Shown here: positions 44,943 to 53,022 of the stretch, piece after piece
How the letters are laid out: the number at the start of each line of letters is the position of its first letter
How positions within the stretch are numbered: position 1 is the stretch's first letter
Assembly (NCBI RefSeq): GCF_003675855.1
Contig: NZ_RCIH01000001.1
Coordinates: 186,001 to 250,000 of the forward strand
DNA from: Halostella salina
Lineage (GTDB): Archaea; Halobacteriota; Halobacteria; Halobacteriales; Natronoarchaeaceae
DNA length: 64,000 nucleotides
Direction: 5' to 3'
The notes under the pieces: generated by a model
Seen by the model: only the letters and a program-made list of their open reading frames with translations
The model's database searches: none
Told to the model about the DNA's origin: nothing
Translations under genes and position numbers: made by a program

Positions 44943-46554
44943 GGTCGTCCTCGACGGCGAGTCGCTGACGCCCGCCGAGGTGGCTGCCGTCGCTCGTGAC
45001 GACGCCACCGTTCGGATCGCGGACGACGCACGCGAGGCGGTCCGCAAGTCCCGCGAGCGCGTCGCGGACGTGCTCGACAGCGGCGAGACGGTGTACGGCA
45101 TCAACACCGGGTTCGGCGAACTCGTCGACGAGCGCATCCCGCCCGAGGACGTGGCGCAGCTCCAGACCAACCTCGTCCGCAGCCACGCGGCCGGCGCGGG
45201 CCGCGAACTCGACCGCGAGGAGGTCCGCGCGATGCTCGTCACCCGCGTCAACGCCCTCGTCAAGGGGTACTCCGGGATCCGCGAGGTCGTCGTCGACCAC
45301 CTCGTGACGATGCTGAACGAGCGCGTCCATCCGGTCGTGAAATCCCGGGGTAGCCTCGGCGCGAGCGGCGACCTCGCGCCGCTGGCCCACATGGCGCTCG
45401 TGTTGCTCGGCGAGGGCGAGGCCCGCGTCGAGGACGGCGACACCGACCGCCTCCCCGGCGACGCCGCGCTCGCCCGCGCCGACCTCGAACCCCTCGCGCT
45501 CGAAGCCAAGGAGGGGCTGGCGCTCATCAACGGCACCCAGCTCACCGTCGGGCTCGCCGCGCTGGCAGTCGTCGACAGCGAGCGCGCCGTCCGCGCGGCC
45601 GACGCCGCGGGCGCGCTGACGACGGAGGTGACGCTCGGCACGACGGCGGCCTGCGACGACGCGATCCAGGCGGTCCGCCCCCACCGCGGCCAGCGCGTCA
45701 GCGCCCGGAACGTCAAGCGGCTCACCGAGGCGTCGGGGATCGTCGAGGCACACCGCAACTGCGACCGCGTGCAGGACGCCTACTCGATCCGCTGTCTCCC
45801 GCAGGTCCACGGGGCGGTCCGGGACGCCGTGTCCCACCTCCGGGACGCGGTCGAGACGGAACTGAACAGCGCCACGGACAACCCGCTCGTCTTCCCGCCC
45901 GGAGCCGTCGACGACCGCGCCAGCGGGACCGACGAGGCGGCAGTGCTCTCCGGCGGGAACTTCCACGGCGAACCGCTGGCGCTCCGGCTGGACTACCTCA
46001 CCAGTGCCGTCACCGAACTCGCCGCCATCTGCGAGCGCCGCGTCGACCGGTTGCTCAACCCGAACCTGCAGGAGTCACACTTGCCGCCGTTTCTCACACC
46101 CGAGAGCGGACTCCAGTCCGGGTACATGATCGCGCAGTACACCGCCGCGGCGCTGGTCAACGAATGTCGTTCGATCGGCCGCCCGTCGACCGACAACACG
46201 CCGGTCAGCGGCGGACAGGAGGACCACGTCAGCATGAGCGGCCAGTCCGCGCTCGACGCCCGCCGCGCGGTCGCGAACGCGACGACGGTCGTCGGCGTCG
46301 AACTGCTGTGTGCGGCCCAGGCCGCGGAGTTCGTCACGCCCGAGGCGGTGCGGGCGGCGACGCCGGGCGGCGACGGCCCGGACGACGACGTCGACCTCGA
46401 CCACGGCGACGGCACCGCGCGCGTCTACGAGGCGGTCCGCGAGGTCGTCTCGCCGCTCGATGCGGACCGGCCGGTCCACGAGGACATCGATCTCGCCCGG
46501 GCCGTCGTCGCGGCCGGCGCGCTCGACGCGGCGCTCGGTGACCTGGTCGAGTGA
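44935..46554 (+). CDS. hutH: Histidine ammonia-lyase
   Basis: A 539-residue enzyme that deaminates L-histidine to urocanate, the entry step. The catalytic methylidene-imidazolone group would form from Ala143-Ser144-Gly145 in 'GSLGASGDLAPLAHMAL'. 'YGINTGFGELVDERI' and 'QDAYSIRCLPQVHG' are typical. It is of normal length. It ends the operon, overlapping hutI by eight bases; no histidine transporter follows. Confidence 0.95.
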   Translation: MSEVVLDGESLTPAEVAAVARDDATVRIADDAREAVRKSRERVADVLDSGETVYGINTGFGELVDERIPPEDVAQLQTNLVRSHAAGAGRELDREEVRAMLVTRVNALVKGYSGIREVVVDHLVTMLNERVHPVVKSRGSLGASGDLAPLAHMALVLLGEGEARVEDGDTDRLPGDAALARADLEPLALEAKEGLALINGTQLTVGLAALAVVDSERAVRAADAAGALTTEVTLGTTAACDDAIQAVRPHRGQRVSARNVKRLTEASGIVEAHRNCDRVQDAYSIRCLPQVHGAVRDAVSHLRDAVETELNSATDNPLVFPPGAVDDRASGTDEAAVLSGGNFHGEPLALRLDYLTSAVTELAAICERRVDRLLNPNLQESHLPPFLTPESGLQSGYMIAQYTAAALVNECRSIGRPSTDNTPVSGGQEDHVSMSGQSALDARRAVANATTVVGVELLCAAQAAEFVTPEAVRAATPGGDGPDDDVDLDHGDGTARVYEAVREVVSPLDADRPVHEDIDLARAVVAAGALDAALGDLVE

Positions 46555-46625
46555 GTCACGTCGAAAAGCGGGAGTGAGAAGCCGGCGGCTCCGGTGCTCA
46601 ACTGACGTATCGGAACCGAGACCGT

Positions 46626-46754
46626 CTATCGGTCCCGGTCGGCTATCGAGCGCCGGTCGGGGATATCCGCCCGGCACTTCGGACAGCGTCGGTTGACGCT
46701 GTTGTTGACCAGTCGACCGCAGTTGGGGCATTCCGAGACGTTCGAGTCAACCAT
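46626..46754 (-). CDS. Zinc-ribbon micro-protein
   Basis: A 42-residue protein (MVDSNVSECPNCGRLV ... CPKCRADIPDRR) with two CxxC motifs, CPNC and CPKC, in the form of a CPxCG-related zinc ribbon. Such short zinc-finger proteins are common in haloarchaea and often affect surface or stress traits; its own role is unknown. It begins with ATG 72 bases before the RPA-associated gene on the same strand, and converges with the hut operon. Confidence 0.7.
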   Translation of the reverse strand: MVDSNVSECPNCGRLVNNSVNRRCPKCRADIPDRRSIADRDR

Positions 46755-46826
46755 CCAATACTACCCGGCACAACGGTTTGTTTGATAAATTATTCGGTTC
46801 CGAGTAGTGTTTCGGGGCGGTCCCCC

Positions 46827-47429
46827 CTACTCCGCCTCGACCTGCTCCTCCTCGGGGTCGCCGTCGCCCTCGAGGCTCTCCAGGGCGGTGACGACGTCCC
46901 GCCGGTAGTTCTCGACGGGCAGGTCGTACTGCTCGTCGGCCATCCCGGCGTACTCGTCGGTCTCGGCGTCGAACGCGTCGACCCGGTCGAGCGTCCGCTC
47001 GGCCGTCTCGACGACCCAGCGGTCCCGGGTCGCGGCGTCGACCACGGTGATCGATTCGGGCCGGACGGAGACGTTGACCGTGCCGTCGTCCGTCTCGTAG
47101 GTTCGGGGCTTCCCGACGACAGCGACGTACTCCGGTGGTTCAAGGTCCCGGAGCATGCCGGCCGCGTCTGGCTGGTACTGGCCGGCGTACATGAAGAACG
47201 TGCCGGTGGGGTCGACCACGCGGCCGCGCCAGTACTCGCTGTCCTCGCCCACGTCCTCCTTCTCGGTGAGCGTGCCGACCACGAACACGCGGTTGGCGCG
47301 CTCGCCCGTCGGCAGGAGCGCGTAGTTGGGCGCGCGCTCGTCGTCGGACTCCTTGAACGTGTAGCCGGCGTCGTTGAACTCGCTGGCGAAGACGCGCCGC
47401 GCGACTTCGCGGGTGGGTGCGTCGCTCAT
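46827..47429 (-). CDS. RPA-associated protein (Rpap)
   Basis: A 200-residue protein of the archaeal RPA-associated family (COG3390). It has an OB-fold-like core ('ANRVFVVGTLTEKEDVGEDSEYWRGRVVDPTGTFFMYAGQYQPDAAGMLR') and an acidic C-terminal tail. In Haloferax an Rpap gene is paired with each RPA and both help with DNA repair. Here it follows the RPA gene directly, with one base between the stop and its start, so the two are one operon. Confidence 0.86.
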   Translation of the reverse strand: MSDAPTREVARRVFASEFNDAGYTFKESDDERAPNYALLPTGERANRVFVVGTLTEKEDVGEDSEYWRGRVVDPTGTFFMYAGQYQPDAAGMLRDLEPPEYVAVVGKPRTYETDDGTVNVSVRPESITVVDAATRDRWVVETAERTLDRVDAFDAETDEYAGMADEQYDLPVENYRRDVVTALESLEGDGDPEEEQVEAE

Positions 47430-47430
47430 C

Positions 47431-48360
47431 TCAGATCGACCTCGCTCTGATGAGGGCGTCCTCGTGGTCGACTGGCCCGTCCAGTTCCTCGACCTCGTCG
47501 GCCAAGACGTAGCGGCCGAACACCGGCCCGGCGACGCGGTAGTAGCGGCCGAGCACGTCCTCGGCCATCTCGTCCGCGACGACGGTGGTGTCGAGCGCGT
47601 CCATCGCCATGTCCTTGGCCTCTTCGAGGCTCATGCCGGTCAGGTCCTCGGTCGCCTCCTTGTCGAAGATGACCTCGTGGGCGTCCTCGCCGTCGTCCAG
47701 CACGCCCTTGATCCGGAGGTCGAACTCGCCCTCGACCTCGCCGTGTTCCTGACAGCGCCCGTTCTGGAGGACGCGGGTGCAGTCGTCCTCGGGACAGCGC
47801 TTGATGAGGCCGCTGCCGCTCTGGATGTCGACCAGCGCGCCCGCCACCTCCTCGGTGTCGTCGCCGACCTCGATATCCTCGTCCAGCTCCTCGATGACGG
47901 TGGTGCTGTTCAGCTTCACCGAGAACTGGCCCTCGTACTCGTCGGTGACGACGTTCTCCAGACGGTACACCGCGCCCTCCTCCAGTGCGGGGAGGTCGGA
48001 TTTGGCCCACTTGGTGAACTTGATCGTGCCGGTCTCGTCGCCGATGAGGCCGACCTGCGCGACGGCGTCGCTCCGGGGGTCCCAGAGGTCGACGACCTTC
48101 GCGGTCACGTCGATCCACTCCTCCGGGGCGTCGACCTCTGCGAGGCCCGGCTCCGCGTTGCTGCCGCCGCTGCCGAGGGCGTCGCGGTCCATGTCGGCCT
48201 CGTCGAGGTAGTGGTTCGTCACGCTCCGGCGCGCCTCCTCGACCGGCACCTTGTACTCGTCGACCAGCGTCGAGAGGCGGTCCTCCACGTCGTCGACGGT
48301 GATATCTAGATGGTCCGAGAACTGTTCGTGTACGTCTTCCGCGTGTTCGCGTAGCGTCAT
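47431..48360 (-). CDS. rpa3: Replication protein A (single-strand DNA-binding), RPA3-type
   Basis: A 309-residue ssDNA-binding protein. An N-terminal helical part precedes an OB fold (about 70-170, 'WIDVTAKVVDLWDPRSDAVAQVGLIGDETGTIKFTKWA') and a zinc finger ('CPEDDCTRVLQNGRCQEHG', about 190-208), then a further C-terminal OB-like part. Its length and single zinc finger fit Haloferax RPA3 rather than the larger RPA1 or RPA2. It lies before its Rpap partner. A TATA-like 'tttttatgca' on the minus strand is about 60 bases upstream. Confidence 0.86.
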   Translation of the reverse strand: MTLREHAEDVHEQFSDHLDITVDDVEDRLSTLVDEYKVPVEEARRSVTNHYLDEADMDRDALGSGGSNAEPGLAEVDAPEEWIDVTAKVVDLWDPRSDAVAQVGLIGDETGTIKFTKWAKSDLPALEEGAVYRLENVVTDEYEGQFSVKLNSTTVIEELDEDIEVGDDTEEVAGALVDIQSGSGLIKRCPEDDCTRVLQNGRCQEHGEVEGEFDLRIKGVLDDGEDAHEVIFDKEATEDLTGMSLEEAKDMAMDALDTTVVADEMAEDVLGRYYRVAGPVFGRYVLADEVEELDGPVDHEDALIRARSI

Positions 48361-48417
48361 TGTTGCCTCGTGTCTCCGCCTGGTTTCGTCGGGAGACGGT
48401 CGCCGCTTGGTCGCCTT

Positions 48418-48427
48418 TGCATAAAAA
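48418..48427 (-). promoter_or_regulatory. TATA-like box for the RPA operon
   Basis: On the minus strand this reads 'tttttatgca' and sits about 60 bases before the ATG, leaving a leader of about 35 bases. Confidence 0.4.
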
Positions 48428-48637
48428 CCCTCGCAGAGCGCGGCGGAAGTGAAGACGAGCCGTAGCGGCGCGCAGGGCGTCGGTCCAGTCGGATTGCTAC
48501 CGGGTACGTGCCGTTCGCCTGCGGTCGGTTCCGCGGTGCTTCCACCGAAGCTGCGAACGGTTGCGGAACCCTGTTCCTAACCCGGGTAACCTCCGTAGAA
48601 CAAAAGCCGCCCCGCCCCTCCATACGGCTGGTTTACC

Positions 48638-49438
48638 GTGGGGAACGTGCACGAGGTCGACACGATAGAGGTCGCCATGCCGACCGCCGACAGCGGGAGC
48701 GTCATCGACGAGACGCTGGCGCGCCTCCGGCGGTCCGTGACGGCGACGGACGTGACGGTCGCGCGCCTGCTGCTGGTCGACGACGAGAGCGACGACGATA
48801 CCCGAGCCGTCGCCCGTCGGCACGCAGCGGAAGCCGGGTGGCCCGTCGAGATACGGTCCCGCCCCTGCTCGCTGCCGCGCGCCCGGGAGGTGGCCATCGG
48901 GGCGGTCGAGACGGACTGGTTCCTCTTCCTCGACGACGACGCCCGGGTAAGCGAGTCCTACGTCGGCGACCTGCTCGCCGCGACGGCCCCGCTGGTCGGC
49001 GGCGTCCAGGGGCGGAAGGCCGCGCGCACCGAGCGCCCGTCCGACTGGGTCCGCCGGCGGTCGCGGCGGGCGGGCACGCACGCGACGCTGCTCCGGCGCG
49101 CGGCGGTGCAGGACCTCTCGTTCCCGTCGGATCTCCACGTGCTGGAGGACGAGTACCTGCGGCGACACGTCGAGGACCGGGGCTACCTCTGGACGTTCAA
49201 CCACCGCGCCACCTTCGAGCACGCGAACCAGGAGCGCCACCCGATCGGCTGGCAGGAGGGGTATCTCGGCGCGAAGTACGGCCTCTCGCGGTTCCACGAC
49301 GTGGCGCTGAACGTGCCCTTCGCGGCCGCCACGGGACGCAACCCCGCGCCGCACGCGAAGCGCGCCGCCGGCTGGGTCGCGGGACGGATTGCGCGGTCGG
49401 CAGGAGGTGAGACGGATGTCGACCCCGCGAACGCTTGA
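48638..49438 (+). CDS. Glycosyltransferase family 2
   Basis: A 266-residue GT-A enzyme. It starts with GTG in 'MGNVHEVDTIEVAMPTADSGSVIDETL', followed by the acidic 'LLLVDDESDDDTRAV' and the DDD motif 'WFLFLDDDARVSESYVGDLLAA'. The last ~70 residues lie after 'ANQERHPIGWQEGYLGAKYG'. No membrane helix is seen, so it is a soluble sugar transferase. A second GTG three codons later is possible. It opens an operon of four further genes with overlapping or touching starts. Confidence 0.85.
   Translation: MGNVHEVDTIEVAMPTADSGSVIDETLARLRRSVTATDVTVARLLLVDDESDDDTRAVARRHAAEAGWPVEIRSRPCSLPRAREVAIGAVETDWFLFLDDDARVSESYVGDLLAATAPLVGGVQGRKAARTERPSDWVRRRSRRAGTHATLLRRAAVQDLSFPSDLHVLEDEYLRRHVEDRGYLWTFNHRATFEHANQERHPIGWQEGYLGAKYGLSRFHDVALNVPFAAATGRNPAPHAKRAAGWVAGRIARSAGGETDVDPANA
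49403..49410 (+). promoter_or_regulatory. Strong Shine-Dalgarno inside the GT2 gene
   Basis: 'ggaggtga' lies five bases before the ATG of the methyltransferase, within the preceding reading frame. It fixes the start choice. Confidence 0.6.
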
Positions 49439-49982
49439 CGTCGGCTGCGGCGACAACAAGCGCGACCCCGACGCCGTCGGGCTGGACGTCCGCCCGTACG
49501 ACGCCGTCGACGTGGTGTACGACGTCAGCGCGACGCCGTGGCCGTTCCGCGACGACACGTTCGACCGCGTGCTCGCCTACTCGGTACTCGAACACCTGCC
49601 GGACCTCCCCGCTGCGATGGCGGAGATCCACCGCGTCTGCCGCGACAGGGCGACCGTCGTCGGGAAGGTCCCCCACTGGACGGACCGGAACGCGTACGTC
49701 GACCCGACCCACGTCGCCCGCCCGCGGGGGACCCTCGCGGACGGCGGCGACGGCGTGACGCTCCCGTGGGCACTCGCCGACGAGACGGGGCCCGACGCGC
49801 CGCCGGTGACGATGGTCGCGGGGTTCGACGAGCGCACCTTCGAGTTCTGGGACCCGACGACCGAGCTGGGTGCGCGGGGCTACTTCGACCCCGAGTTCCG
49901 CGTCCGCCGTGCCGAGCGGATCCGTCGCGTCCGGTTCTGGAAGTCCCGCCCCGTCGAGTTCGATCTGGAGGTGCGGAAGTGA
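49416..49982 (+). CDS. SAM-dependent methyltransferase
   Basis: A 188-residue class I methyltransferase. 'TLDVGCGDNKRDPDAVGLDVRP' contains the SAM-binding glycine motif, and 'FDRVLAYSVLEHLPDLPAAMAEIHRV' is motif IV-like. It starts inside the GT2 gene, with a Shine-Dalgarno sequence just upstream. Methylation of a sugar or lipid made by the operon is inferred. No separate regulatory element is visible. Confidence 0.85.
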   Translation: MSTPRTLDVGCGDNKRDPDAVGLDVRPYDAVDVVYDVSATPWPFRDDTFDRVLAYSVLEHLPDLPAAMAEIHRVCRDRATVVGKVPHWTDRNAYVDPTHVARPRGTLADGGDGVTLPWALADETGPDAPPVTMVAGFDERTFEFWDPTTELGARGYFDPEFRVRRAERIRRVRFWKSRPVEFDLEVRK

Positions 49983-50995
49983 CCACGGTCGTCCTCGGCT
50001 GGGACGGGCTGGACGCCGACCTCGTCGAGGCGTTCGACCTCGGCGGGGCGTTCGGCGACCACGACCGCCGGATCGACACGTTCGACAACCCCGTCCTCGG
50101 CAAGCCCCACACGTACGAGGTGTGGCCCTCCATCGTCACCGGCCGTCCGCCGAGCGCCCACGGCGTCCGGGCGGCCACCGAGGAGGACGGCGTGGCGTGG
50201 GCCAACCCCGCCATCGCGACGACCGCGCGCCTCGCGCGTCGCGTCGTCCCGGAGTCGCTCCGGACCCGGGTCGGGGCGCTGCTCCGCCAGCGCGGGGCCG
50301 GCCTCGACTTCAAGACCCCCGAGTGGTACCGGGAGCGCGGCGTCGACACGGTGTTCGACGGGCGGACGGCCCGGGCGGTCACGGTGCCGAACTATGTCAC
50401 GGCCCGCGACGAGCGCCTCGGCCTCGACGCCGACCGCGGCGCGGCGCTCGGCGACTTCCTCGCCGTGGGGGAGGGAGACGACGAGGGAACGGTCCACGCG
50501 CCCAGGGTCTCCGTCCCCGAACTGGAGGAGCGGCTGGTCGGCGAGGCAACCGAGAAACTCGGCGTCGTCCGCGCCTGCGTCCAGCGCGAGTACGACATCG
50601 TCTTCGTCTGGCTGGGCTACCTCGACACCGTCGGCCACCTCGCGCCGGTCGTCGACGAGGGGGGCTGGCAGGAGCGCGCGTACCGCCTCGCAGCCGCGCT
50701 GACGGACGAGGTGGCCGGCGCGCTCGCGCCCGGGGACACGCTGGTCTGTCTCTCCGACCACGGGCTGCAGGACGGCGACCACACCCACGACGCGTACCTC
50801 GCGGCCGACGACGCCGCGGCGGTCCGGGACGTGCAGTCCGTCCTCGACGCGCGCGAGGGGCTGGAGCGCGTCACCCCCGCGTCCGGCGAGCGCGAGGACC
50901 CGCCGGTCCGCGAGCGGTTCCGGGGCGAGAGCACCGCCGCCTCGAAGGACGCCGCGGCGGTCCGCGACCAGCTCGAGGACCTGGGCTACCTCTGA
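49979..50995 (+). CDS. Alkaline-phosphatase-superfamily phosphodiesterase
   Basis: A 338-residue protein of the type I phosphodiesterase/nucleotide-pyrophosphatase fold. The metal motif is at the N-terminus ('TVVLGWDGLDADLVEAF'), the nucleophile segment is 'YEVWPSIVTGRPPSAHGV' (Ser or Thr), and 'CLSDHGLQDGDHTHDAYL' supplies the late Asp-His ligands. It begins with GTG overlapping the methyltransferase stop. A phosphate-ester or phosphoglycan linkage is a plausible substrate. Confidence 0.85.
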   Translation: MTTVVLGWDGLDADLVEAFDLGGAFGDHDRRIDTFDNPVLGKPHTYEVWPSIVTGRPPSAHGVRAATEEDGVAWANPAIATTARLARRVVPESLRTRVGALLRQRGAGLDFKTPEWYRERGVDTVFDGRTARAVTVPNYVTARDERLGLDADRGAALGDFLAVGEGDDEGTVHAPRVSVPELEERLVGEATEKLGVVRACVQREYDIVFVWLGYLDTVGHLAPVVDEGGWQERAYRLAAALTDEVAGALAPGDTLVCLSDHGLQDGDHTHDAYLAADDAAAVRDVQSVLDAREGLERVTPASGEREDPPVRERFRGESTAASKDAAAVRDQLEDLGYL

Positions 50996-51125
50996 GGCGC
51001 GGTCGGTCGTCGACGACGGCTCCACCCTGCCCGTCGGCGACGGCGCTTCTCCCCGGGTCCGGCGGGAAGCCTATGTGGATCGCCCGCCACCGATCCGGTA
51101 TGTTCGCGTCCCCGGAGGGATCGCC

Positions 51126-51401
51126 GTGAGCGACGACCGCGTCTCGCGGTTCATCAGGTCGACGGCCCGCAAGGCGGGCGAGCAGTACGGCGAGGCCAGA
51201 CGCGCGTACCGCTCGGCGCGCCTCCAGCACGGCCTGCCGACCGACGACGCCGGCCGCGCCCGGATCGTCTGCCGGCGCTACGCCCAGAAGCGGACCGCCG
51301 CGATAGACGACCGCGGCCGCCCGGCCTGCTTCGAAGCCGGTCACCCCGACTGCGAGGGCTGCGCCGAGGACGTGCGCGAGGGGCGGATCGAGACGTGGTG
51401 A
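51126..51401 (+). CDS. Small Cys-containing haloarchaeal protein
   Basis: A 91-residue protein starting with GTG, 'SDDRVSRFIRSTARKAGEQYGEARRAYRSARLQHG', rich in Arg and Ala, ending 'CFEAGHPDCEGCAEDVREGRIETW' with a Cys-x6-Cys-x2-Cys arrangement. The basic helix and cysteines could fit a nucleic-acid or metal-binding protein, but I do not recognise the family. It overlaps the next gene's start by a few bases and lies 130 bases after the phosphodiesterase. Confidence 0.65.
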   Translation: MSDDRVSRFIRSTARKAGEQYGEARRAYRSARLQHGLPTDDAGRARIVCRRYAQKRTAAIDDRGRPACFEAGHPDCEGCAEDVREGRIETW

Positions 51402-52435
51402 GGGCGCTCGCCGACCGGACGCTCGTCGCCGTGATACTCGCCGGCGGGACCGGCACGCGGCTCTACCCCGCGAGCAGGAGCGACCGGCCCAAGCAGTTCC
51501 GCGCGTTCGGCAACGACCGGTCGCTGCTGGCCCGGACGGCCGACCGCGTCGCCTTCGCCGACGAGACGGTCGTGCTCACGCGCGAGGCGTTCGCCGACGA
51601 CGTACCCGACCACGCGCCCGACGCCGACGTGCTGGTCGAACCCGCGGCGCGGGACACCGGCCCGGCCTTGGTCTACGCCGCGGCCCGTCTCCGCGAGCGC
51701 TTCCCGGACGCCGTCCTGTGCTGCGTCCCGAGCGACCACCACGTCTGGGGCGACTTCGCGGGGGCTGCGCGCCGCGCCGCTCGCGTCGCCGCCGCGACGG
51801 ACGGACTGGTGACGCTCGGCGTCGAGCCGACCCGCCCGGCGACGGAGTACGGGTACATCGCGCCCGGCCCGGAGCGCGAGACGACAGACGGCGACGCCTA
51901 CGCGCCGGTCGAACGATTCCGGGAGAAACCGGACCGCGAGGCGGCCGCGGACCTCGTTGCCGACTGCTACTGGAACGCCGGCGTCTTCGCGTGGACGCCC
52001 GACGCCTTCCTCCGGGAGTGCCGCGGGACGCCGCTCGCGGCCGTGGCGGACGCGGCCGACGCCGACGACCCGGACGCGCTCCGGGCCGCCGTCGAGGCGG
52101 TCGACCCGGTCAGCGTCGACTACGCCGTTATGGAGCGCACCGACGACGCGTACGTCGTCCCGGCGGAGATGGAGTGGGACGACCTCGGGTCGTGGGACGC
52201 GCTGGAGCGCGTGCTGGAGACGGACGCGGACGGCAACGCCGTTCTCGGCGACGCGCTGACGGTCGACGCGTCGGGCACCGTGGTCGCCACGGGCGGCGAG
52301 GCGCACGTCTCCGTGGTCGGCGCGGACGACCTCGTCGTCGCGGCGTACGGCGACCGCGTGCTGGTCGTGCCGAAAGCCGAGGCCCAGCGCGTTCGGGAGG
52401 TCGTGGACCGACTCCGCGAAGAAAATTCGTTCTAG
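51395..52435 (+). CDS. Mannose-1-phosphate guanylyltransferase-like enzyme
   Basis: A 346-residue nucleotidyltransferase. 'VILAGGTGTRLYPASRSDRPKQF' is the pyrophosphorylase signature; 'VEPAARDTGPALVYAAARL', 'CVPSDHHV' and 'EYGYIAPG' complete the mannose-1-phosphate guanylyltransferase pattern, and 'ERFREKPD' is the sugar-binding signature. It probably makes GDP-mannose for the operon's transferase. The start is one of two adjacent GTG codons (51395 or 51398) that overlap the preceding stop. Confidence 0.88.
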   Translation: MVRALADRTLVAVILAGGTGTRLYPASRSDRPKQFRAFGNDRSLLARTADRVAFADETVVLTREAFADDVPDHAPDADVLVEPAARDTGPALVYAAARLRERFPDAVLCCVPSDHHVWGDFAGAARRAARVAAATDGLVTLGVEPTRPATEYGYIAPGPERETTDGDAYAPVERFREKPDREAAADLVADCYWNAGVFAWTPDAFLRECRGTPLAAVADAADADDPDALRAAVEAVDPVSVDYAVMERTDDAYVVPAEMEWDDLGSWDALERVLETDADGNAVLGDALTVDASGTVVATGGEAHVSVVGADDLVVAAYGDRVLVVPKAEAQRVREVVDRLREENSF

Positions 52436-52441
52436 TTCGCG

Positions 52442-52693
52442 CTACTCCGCGGTGCCGTCCGGCGGTTCGCCGTCCGCGTCGCCCGCGTCGTTTCGCGCTT
52501 CGAGCTCCGCCACGCGCGCTTCGAGGTCGGCGATCCGCTCGTCCTGGCTCCGAACGTAGCCCCAGGCCCCGCCGAGGAGGAGCATCACCGGCAGGAATCC
52601 GAACAGGAACACTATCGGGCCGAACAGCGCAAGGACGAAGCCCCCGAGGGGGATCGCGAGGAAGACGACCAGCAGTCGGAGACCGGTGTTCAT
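52442..52693 (-). CDS. Small membrane protein with coiled-coil tail
   Basis: An 83-residue protein. The first 45 residues form two hydrophobic segments ('MNTGLRLLVVFLAIPLGGFVLALFGPIVFLFGFLPVMLLLGGAWGYVRS'); a coiled coil 'DERIADLEARVAELEARN' follows, then an acidic tail. It converges with the guanylyltransferase gene. Function is not evident; assembly with another membrane protein through the coiled coil is possible. Confidence 0.7.
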   Translation of the reverse strand: MNTGLRLLVVFLAIPLGGFVLALFGPIVFLFGFLPVMLLLGGAWGYVRSQDERIADLEARVAELEARNDAGDADGEPPDGTAE

Positions 52694-52792
52694 GCGTATC
52701 CGTCAAGCCGTCCGACAGTTGGATTTTTCGCCGTTCGCCGTCGACGGAACCGTCTCGAAGTCGGTTAAATCGCCCCGCTGCCCCCCGGACGA

Positions 52793-52936
52793 CTACCGTC
52801 GCCACACGAACACCACGACGCCGAGCACCAGCAGTCCGACGCCCCACCACACCGAGTCACCCGGCAGGTACGCCAGCAGGAGCGTGACGACGCCCGAACT
52901 GATGAGCGACCAGCCGACCGTGGTTCGATAGCTCAC
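52793..52936 (-). CDS. 47-residue two-helix membrane protein
   Basis: The frame starts with GTG and encodes MSYRTTVGWSLISSGVVTLL ... FVWRR, with two hydrophobic segments separated by 'YLPGDSVWWG'. Many haloarchaeal genomes hold similar very short membrane proteins, without known function. It sits 100 bases from the preceding small membrane gene on the same strand. Confidence 0.6.
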   Translation of the reverse strand: MSYRTTVGWSLISSGVVTLLLAYLPGDSVWWGVGLLVLGVVVFVWRR

Positions 52937-53022
52937 GGCTGCCCTACCACGGGAAGCGGGTCGTTCGTTTCGCCTCCGCGGCCCGCTCGCCGCGGCGTCG
53001 GCCGCCCGTCGACGCCGGGACG

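Noticed and set aside
43326-45758. Minus-strand open frame of 810 codons inside hut
   Set aside because: It is opposite hutG, hutI and hutH, all with catalytic motifs; it is a compositional artefact.
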